From the NCBI GenBank assembly GCA_947644645.1, contig CANSAF010000002.1, positions 62,001-126,000 of the forward strand: a stretch of 64,000 nucleotides of DNA, written 5' to 3'. Both the position numbers and the translations under genes were made by a program. The DNA comes from an uncultured Sporosarcina sp. GTDB taxonomy: Bacteria; Bacillota; Bacilli; Bacillales_A; Planococcaceae. Numbering within the stretch: the first letter of the stretch is position 1; each line of letters opens with the position of its first letter. Under the pieces are notes generated by a model. The model ran no database searches. It was not told the origin of the DNA and saw only the letters and a program-made list of their open reading frames with translations. This document shows, one piece after another, positions 59,036 through 64,000 of the stretch.

Positions 59036-59537
59036 TTTATATAAGGAAATTTCGAATTTATTTTAATTAGTTGTATTATAATTCTAATTCTATTTTTATG
59101 CAACTAATAATCTTTTGATGTTCAAGAAAAAAGGTTTCGTTTTCATTTTATTAGGGGACAATAAGAAACAAGGAAAAGATTTATTTTCAATCTTTTTTGA
59201 AACCTTTTTCGATTTCAAACGTACTATTAGTGAAAGCAAAAATCATTTTCAATACAATGTGACTAAATGAGAATATGCAAAAATAGTAAAACAGATGTTT
59301 ATAAAAAAAGCTCGGCGGGTATAACAGTTGAAGAATCGATTTATAACAGAAAAAACGCCATAAAATCAATTATATTGCTAAAATGTGACGTTGTATGATT
59401 ATTTTCAAATTAATTTTAAAAAGCTGTTTTAATCATTAAGGAAATTGTGTATAATAGAACTAAGGAACTTTAGTTTACAATTAATCTAATTTAATGATAA
59501 ATAAAGAACGAACCGATTCGAAAGGAAGTGTCAGTGT
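59036..59537. other. Long AT-rich region upstream of spx
   Basis: About 500 bp between the trpS leader and spx. A TATAAT -10 lies at about 59450. No supported ORF; a 60-codon minus-strand frame has no ribosome site and skewed composition. B. subtilis spx has several promoters and PerR/YodB sites; I could not find clear operators here. Confidence 0.5.
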
Positions 59538-59540
59538 ATG

Positions 59541-59936
59541 ATGGTAACATTATTTACGTCACCGAGCTGTACGTCATGTAGGAAGGCAAAAGCATGGCTG
59601 GAGGAACATGATATTCCGTATACAGAGCGAAATATTTTTTCCGAACCTTTGAACATCGATGAAATAAAAGAAATACTACGTATGACTGAGGACGGGACTG
59701 ATGAAATTATTTCAACTCGTTCAAAGATTTACCAAAAATTAAATGTAGATGTTGAAAGTTTACCGCTTCAACGCCTTTATGAATTAATACAGGAACATCC
59801 AGGGCTCTTAAGAAGACCAATCATTCTTGATGAAAAGAGACTGCAAGTAGGGTATAATGAAGATGAAATTAGACGGTTCCTCCCACGAAAAGTAAGGGCA
59901 TATCAATTGCTTGAAGCAAGGCGCATGGTTAACTAA
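59541..59936 (+). CDS. spx: Transcriptional regulator Spx
   Basis: Thiol-stress regulator (131 aa) that binds the alpha C-terminal domain of RNA polymerase and is degraded by ClpXP. Redox switch Cys10-x2-Cys13 ([17 protein letters not shown]), with [27 protein letters not shown] and a ClpXP-sensitive C-terminus (ARRMVN). The ATG at 59541 places the cysteines at 10 and 13 as in other Spx proteins; ATG 59538 is three bases earlier. Encoded close to mecA, coiA and pepF, as in B. subtilis. Confidence 0.97.
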   Translation: MVTLFTSPSCTSCRKAKAWLEEHDIPYTERNIFSEPLNIDEIKEILRMTEDGTDEIISTRSKIYQKLNVDVESLPLQRLYELIQEHPGLLRRPIILDEKRLQVGYNEDEIRRFLPRKVRAYQLLEARRMVN

Positions 59937-59948
59937 GTAAATGAATTT

Positions 59949-59998
59949 AAAAGCTGATAGGGAGGAGATTGTAAATTCCGAATACCTATCGGCTTTTC
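59949..59998 (+). terminator. Terminator of spx
   Basis: AAAAGC and GATAGG pair with CCTATC and GGCTTTT, followed by CTCTTTCCC. Confidence 0.88.
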
Positions 59999-60170
59999 TC
60001 TTTCCCTTGCATTCGTGCAGAATGTTTTCTACAATGACTTAAATGAGATTTGGCATAGAAACCCTTACAAAAGTCGAGGAGTCATCATATAGTAAGTAAG
60101 AGGCGTTGTAGGTGAAGGACATTCAAATCGTCGGAATTTAAATATTGGATACAGGGAGGGAGAGATTAGA

Positions 60171-60827
60171 ATGGAAATAGAACGTATTAATGACGATACT
60201 GTAAAGTTTTTTCTGTCATATGTTGATATAGAAGAGCGTGGATTTACACGTGAAGAAATTTGGAATAACCGTGAAAGAAGCGAAGAACTTTTTTGGGAAA
60301 TGATGGACGAAATTAATGAACAATCAGATTTTGCCGTAGAAGGTCCGCTTTGGATTCAAGTGCATTCGAAAAATGATGGCATTGAAGTAACCGTCACAAA
60401 AGCGGTTGCAGATAATGACGAACTACTCAATTCTCCAATGTATAATGAAGGGCTGAATAATGTATTTAAAGAGCAATCGGACGGTACATTTGAAAGTATA
60501 GAGGATCTTTTAAGAAATAGTTTAGAAACAGATGGCGAATGGGCTGAAAACACATTTATTTTCAATGAATTTGAAGACGTCATTCAAATTGCTAGCCGCA
60601 TGCATCAGTTTCAAGCGAAAACAGCCTTATATGTGCATGAGGACGACTATTATTTACATGTCGAATACGATTTAGATTTGATGACGAATGAAGATAAAAC
60701 GAATATGTTTAGCGTCTTATCTGAATTTGCGCGTCCAGCTAGTATGACAATCCATAGACTTCAAGAATATGGAAAAGTCATCTTTGACAAAGATGTATTT
60801 ACACAAATAGAAAAATACTTTAATTGA
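60171..60827 (+). CDS. mecA: Adaptor protein MecA
   Basis: ClpC adaptor (218 aa) that targets ComK and other proteins to ClpCP. Family patterns are the N-terminal substrate-binding domain MEIERINDDTVKFFLSY, EEIWNNRERSEELFWEMM, and a C-terminal ClpC-binding part EYGKVIFDKDVFTQIEKYF. ATG behind GGGAGGGAG. With coiA downstream it forms the competence-related cluster. Confidence 0.95.
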   Translation: MEIERINDDTVKFFLSYVDIEERGFTREEIWNNRERSEELFWEMMDEINEQSDFAVEGPLWIQVHSKNDGIEVTVTKAVADNDELLNSPMYNEGLNNVFKEQSDGTFESIEDLLRNSLETDGEWAENTFIFNEFEDVIQIASRMHQFQAKTALYVHEDDYYLHVEYDLDLMTNEDKTNMFSVLSEFARPASMTIHRLQEYGKVIFDKDVFTQIEKYFN

Positions 60828-60839
60828 TAGATTGATTTG

Positions 60840-60879
60840 AAACGTTTTAGAGAGTGTTATATTCTAAAGCGTTTTTTTA
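60840..60879 (+). terminator. Terminator of mecA
   Basis: AACG and TTTAGA pair with TCTAAA and CGTT, then TTTTTTAT. A GTG at 60854 that opens the coiA frame lies inside this stem. Confidence 0.85.
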
Positions 60880-60928
60880 TTTGTATTCTAGTTGGAATTT
60901 TCTTATAATTGAAGCGGAGGTGGTCGAA

Positions 60929-62074
60929 ATTTTAATTGCTAAAACAAATGAAGGTAATTATGTTCAGCTCATCGGACGCATATCGAAAGAAGATTTAAAA
61001 AGTATGCGTAAATCATTAACGTTTTATTGTCCACAATGTCAGGAACAGGTTTTATTGAAAGTTGGAGAGTTTAAAATTCCCCATTTTGCTCATGTCCGAC
61101 ATTCAACTTGCCAGTCTTTCTTTTCGGAAGGTGAATCTGCCGTTCATTTAGCGGGTAAGCAGCAATTGTACACATTTTTTCAGCGGCATCATTTGACTGT
61201 ACAATTAGAACCTTTTCTAGAAAAGCTATCTCAACGTCCAGATTTACTTATTGAAACACCTACCGAGCAAATTCCAGTAGAATTTCAATGTAGTTCTATC
61301 TCGACTTCCGAAATTGCGCGAAGAACAGCAGGTTATGAAAAGTTTTCACTAAAACCCATTTGGATTTTACAGACGCCTAAACAGCTCCAACAATTTCCCC
61401 AAGGCGCGATGATTTACTCCCTCTCTCGTTTTGAAGAAAGTTTTTTGATCCATTCTACGATGGGACAAACTTTACTTTTTACATATGATGCTTATTCGAG
61501 AAAATTCCACTACGTTAGTTTTCTGATGCATATAGAAGGTCGGAAATTTATCGGGAATCATCGTACACTTTCCTTAGAAAATCAGTCTTTCCCTTTTCTG
61601 CTTCCTAAAAAATTAACAAAAGATGAGCTTCAACATTATTATGCACTGTATGCTTCTTCACGCCTGAAATTTTTACGAAATCGAATTCTGTATAATCGAA
61701 AGGGGATTAACGATTCTTTTTTACGAAATTGCTATCAGTTACGCATCGTTCCAAGTGAATTGCCTTTATGGATTGGCGCACCCATTACATTTGGCATGAT
61801 TTTTAAGGAGCATAATTGTGAATGGCAACTTGCGCTATTAAATTTTATTCATAAAAATAAATTGAAAATCGATGAAGTTACTGCGCAAGATCTTTATGAA
61901 TTCGCCTATGAATACGGAAATTTGGATCGTCTTGCGATATTGGCTTTTGAAAAGTATATAAAACTACTAATCCGATTGGGAATTACTTCTGTTTATGATA
62001 AATTATCAGAAGAAGAATTTCGAGAAAAATTATTGGATTACTTGCAAAGTGAAGTGAAAATTGAGAAAATATGA
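60929..62074 (+). CDS. coiA: Competence protein CoiA, probable AUU start
   Basis: CoiA (381 aa) helps incoming DNA recombine during transformation. N-terminal Cys pair in FYCPQCQEQV followed by HFAHVRHS, then a nuclease-like core (RPDLLIETP, IPVEFQCSSIS, RTAGYEK) and an alpha-helical tail. Only ATT at 60929 fits the ribosome site GGAGGTGG (8 nt away) and the N-terminus of relatives (M-L-V/I-A). In-frame GTG 60920 overlaps that site and GTG 60854 is in the mecA terminator. No ATG, GTG or TTG explains the start better. Confidence 0.85.
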   Translation: MLIAKTNEGNYVQLIGRISKEDLKSMRKSLTFYCPQCQEQVLLKVGEFKIPHFAHVRHSTCQSFFSEGESAVHLAGKQQLYTFFQRHHLTVQLEPFLEKLSQRPDLLIETPTEQIPVEFQCSSISTSEIARRTAGYEKFSLKPIWILQTPKQLQQFPQGAMIYSLSRFEESFLIHSTMGQTLLFTYDAYSRKFHYVSFLMHIEGRKFIGNHRTLSLENQSFPFLLPKKLTKDELQHYYALYASSRLKFLRNRILYNRKGINDSFLRNCYQLRIVPSELPLWIGAPITFGMIFKEHNCEWQLALLNFIHKNKLKIDEVTAQDLYEFAYEYGNLDRLAILAFEKYIKLLIRLGITSVYDKLSEEEFREKLLDYLQSEVKIEKI

Positions 62075-62116
62075 GTGGTTCGCAACTCGAAGTAGTTGAA
62101 GTTGAGGAGGATGGAA

Positions 62117-63928
62117 ATGTCTAAAAATAAATTATTAACACGTGATGAAGTGAAGGTTGAAGAAACATGGCGTCTTGAAGATATTTTTCCAACAGATGCA
62201 GAGTGGGAAAAAGAGTATGAGTCAGTAGCGGAGTACGCTAAGCGCGGTGCTACTTATGAAGGGACATTAAAAAACGGTTCGGCTGCATTGCTAGAAGCGT
62301 TAACGTACCGGGATGCTTTACTACAAAGACTGCGTCGATTAGGTGTTTATTCGCATTTGAAATCTGACCAAGATACGACAAACAGCTTTTATCAAGCGAT
62401 GGATGGCAGAATGAAAACCTTATTTGTCAACGTATCGACGACATTGTCTTTCTTTTTACCAGAATTATTATCAATTGAAGAAGCAACTTTAAATGAATGG
62501 ATAGAAAATCACGAAGGCTTGAAATTGTATGCGCATGAATTGGAAGAGTTAAATGCGATGCGTCCACATGTATTGCCAGCGGAACAAGAAGCACTACTCG
62601 CACAATTATCGGAAGTAACGGATAATCCTTCAACGACATTTAGCATGTTAAATAATGCAGATTTAACATTCCCGAAAGTGAAAGATGAAGACGGGGAAGA
62701 AGTTGAGTTATCGCATGGTCGTTATATCGGATTTTTAGAAAGCGATCAACGTTCTGTTCGTGAAGAAGCGTTTAAAGCGATGTATTCGAAGTACGGCGAG
62801 TTTAAAAATACATTTGCATCGACTTTATCTGGAAATGTCAAAGGCAATAATGTTAACGCCAAAATTCGTAATCATGCATCAGCACGTGCGGCAGCGATGT
62901 CAAATAATCATATTCCTGAACAAGTGTATGAAAACCTAGTGTCAACGATTAATAAAAACGTGCACTTACTTCAACGTTATGTAGCACTTCGCAAAAAAGT
63001 TTTTGAATTAGACGACTTGCATATGTGGGATATGTATGCGCCGCTCGTTCAAGATGCAAATATGAAATACACATACGAAGAAGCCGCACAAACGATGCTA
63101 GAAAGCTTCCATCCACTTGGCGATGAATATGTATCAATCGTAAAGGAAGGTCTCGACAATCGTTGGGTAGACGTACGTGAAAATGTTGGTAAACGCTCAG
63201 GCGCTTATTCATCAGGGACTTATGGAACGAATCCATATATTTTAATGAATTGGCATGACAATGCGAGCAATTTATTTACGCTTGCGCATGAGTTCGGGCA
63301 TAGTGTCCATAGTTATTATTCGCGTAAATATCAGCCATTCGTCTATAGTGGCTATTCTATTTTTGTAGCGGAAGTTGCATCTACTGTGAATGAAGCAATT
63401 TTAAATGATCATTTATTGAAAACAATTGATGATGAACAACAACGCATTTACTTGTTGAACTATTGGTTAGATGGGTTCCGCGGTACGGTCTTCCGTCAAA
63501 CAATGTTCGCGGAATTCGAGCATTTAATCCATCAACTAGATCAAGAAGGCGTGGCGCTCACAGCTGAGAAATTAACGGAAGAGTATTACGCGCTGAATAA
63601 GAAGTACTTTGGTGAAGATATGGTCATCGATGATGAAATCGGATTAGAATGGGCGAGAATTCCACATTTCTATTATAATTATTATGTTTATCAATATGCG
63701 ACAGGTTATAGTGCCGCTGTTGCATTAAGTAACCAAATTTTATCTGAAGGTGAACCAGCAGTTGAACGCTATATTAACCATTTCTTGAAAGCAGGTTCTT
63801 CAGATTATCCGATTGAAGTGCTGAAAAAAGCAGGTGTCGATATGACAACGTCACAACCAATCGAAGAAGCATGCCGCGTCTTCGAGGAGAAATTAAATGA
63901 GTTAGAAGCTCTTTTATTAAAAAAGTAA
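62117..63928 (+). CDS. pepF: Oligoendopeptidase F
   Basis: M3B zinc metallopeptidase (603 aa) that cuts short peptides in the cytoplasm. The HEFGH zinc motif is at His391-His395 in LAHEFGHSVHS, with the third ligand Glu in VAEVASTVNEA. ATG 62117 behind GAGGAGG; the frame opens seven codons earlier. Downstream of coiA as in Bacillus, where it has been called yjbG and linked to sporulation and competence. Confidence 0.95.
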   Translation: MSKNKLLTRDEVKVEETWRLEDIFPTDAEWEKEYESVAEYAKRGATYEGTLKNGSAALLEALTYRDALLQRLRRLGVYSHLKSDQDTTNSFYQAMDGRMKTLFVNVSTTLSFFLPELLSIEEATLNEWIENHEGLKLYAHELEELNAMRPHVLPAEQEALLAQLSEVTDNPSTTFSMLNNADLTFPKVKDEDGEEVELSHGRYIGFLESDQRSVREEAFKAMYSKYGEFKNTFASTLSGNVKGNNVNAKIRNHASARAAAMSNNHIPEQVYENLVSTINKNVHLLQRYVALRKKVFELDDLHMWDMYAPLVQDANMKYTYEEAAQTMLESFHPLGDEYVSIVKEGLDNRWVDVRENVGKRSGAYSSGTYGTNPYILMNWHDNASNLFTLAHEFGHSVHSYYSRKYQPFVYSGYSIFVAEVASTVNEAILNDHLLKTIDDEQQRIYLLNYWLDGFRGTVFRQTMFAEFEHLIHQLDQEGVALTAEKLTEEYYALNKKYFGEDMVIDDEIGLEWARIPHFYYNYYVYQYATGYSAAVALSNQILSEGEPAVERYINHFLKAGSSDYPIEVLKKAGVDMTTSQPIEEACRVFEEKLNELEALLLKK

Positions 63929-63938
63929 TTATATGAAG

Positions 63939-63987
63939 AAACCCTTTATACTTATATTGAAATATATAGGTGTAAAGGGTTTTATTT
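63939..63987 (+). terminator. Terminator of pepF
   Basis: AAACCCTTT pairs with AAAGGGTTT, with TATA-rich inner pairing, then TATTT. Confidence 0.85.
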
Positions 63988-64000
63988 ATGGGTAATAATT

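Noticed and set aside
59187..59369. 60-codon minus-strand ORF upstream of spx
   Set aside because: No ribosome site, AT-driven composition (Phe/Tyr/Leu-rich), and no neighbour context.

Overview
The window looks like a chromosomal segment of a low-GC, motile, Gram-positive member of the Bacillales, most likely Planococcaceae (the Sporosarcina/Lysinibacillus/Solibacillus neighbourhood). This is inferred from AT-rich coding sequence, strong GGAGG ribosome sites, many TTG/GTG starts, a T-box leader, FapR and BirA type operators, a sigma-D promoter, and gene order that follows Bacillus subtilis in two long blocks. No rRNA, tRNA, CRISPR array, prophage or intact insertion sequence was seen.

Layout. 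0-2 kb: bioY-bioB biotin uptake/synthesis operon under a BirA-type operator. 2-2.9 kb: a flagellin-like gene broken by a 14-bp tandem duplication. 3-4.4 kb: an NhaC-family antiporter. 4.4-20.2 kb: motility and chemotaxis, with one membrane chemoreceptor, then four tandem paralogous dCache chemoreceptors on the minus strand, then flaG-fliD-fliS-fliT behind a perfect sigma-D promoter, then a receptor with a polytopic membrane N-terminus. 20.4-36.3 kb: the secA neighbourhood (hpf, secA, prfB with its +1 frameshift, cccB, ftsEX with an M23 hydrolase, ctpB, minJ, csbA). It is interrupted by a minus-strand metal operon (HMA chaperone, P1B ATPase with a CPG motif, Crp/Fnr regulator) and by a membrane protein/thioredoxin pair. 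36.4-38.3 kb: azlCD and a VTT membrane protein, where gene order jumps. 38.3-63.9 kb: addBA, a DUF418 protein, yisK, yisL, a GH13-like membrane protein, CoA-disulfide reductase, yitS/yitU/yitV/yitW homologues, yjzD-like, fabH-fabF under FapR, trpS with a T-box, spx, mecA, coiA and pepF.

How the genes work together. The receptors and the late flagellar operon form one motility block. secA, ftsEX, the M23 hydrolase, ctpB and minJ serve secretion, division and envelope processing. fabH/fabF start and elongate fatty acids. spx and mecA are ClpXP/ClpCP-linked stress and competence regulators beside coiA. The metal operon looks redox-controlled: its Crp/Fnr protein keeps only two cysteines (9 and 107), spaced as in the Lactobacillus casei FLP dithiol switch, and an Fnr-type box sits at about -41.5 of the operon promoter.

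Most unusual observations: the metal operon and its CPG ATPase; a probable AUU start codon for coiA; the 14-bp duplication in the flagellin paralogue; a family of 21-bp-period arrays found just downstream of terminators at five loci; and a structured four-hairpin intergenic element after the GH13-like gene, with shorter relatives after two other stop codons.
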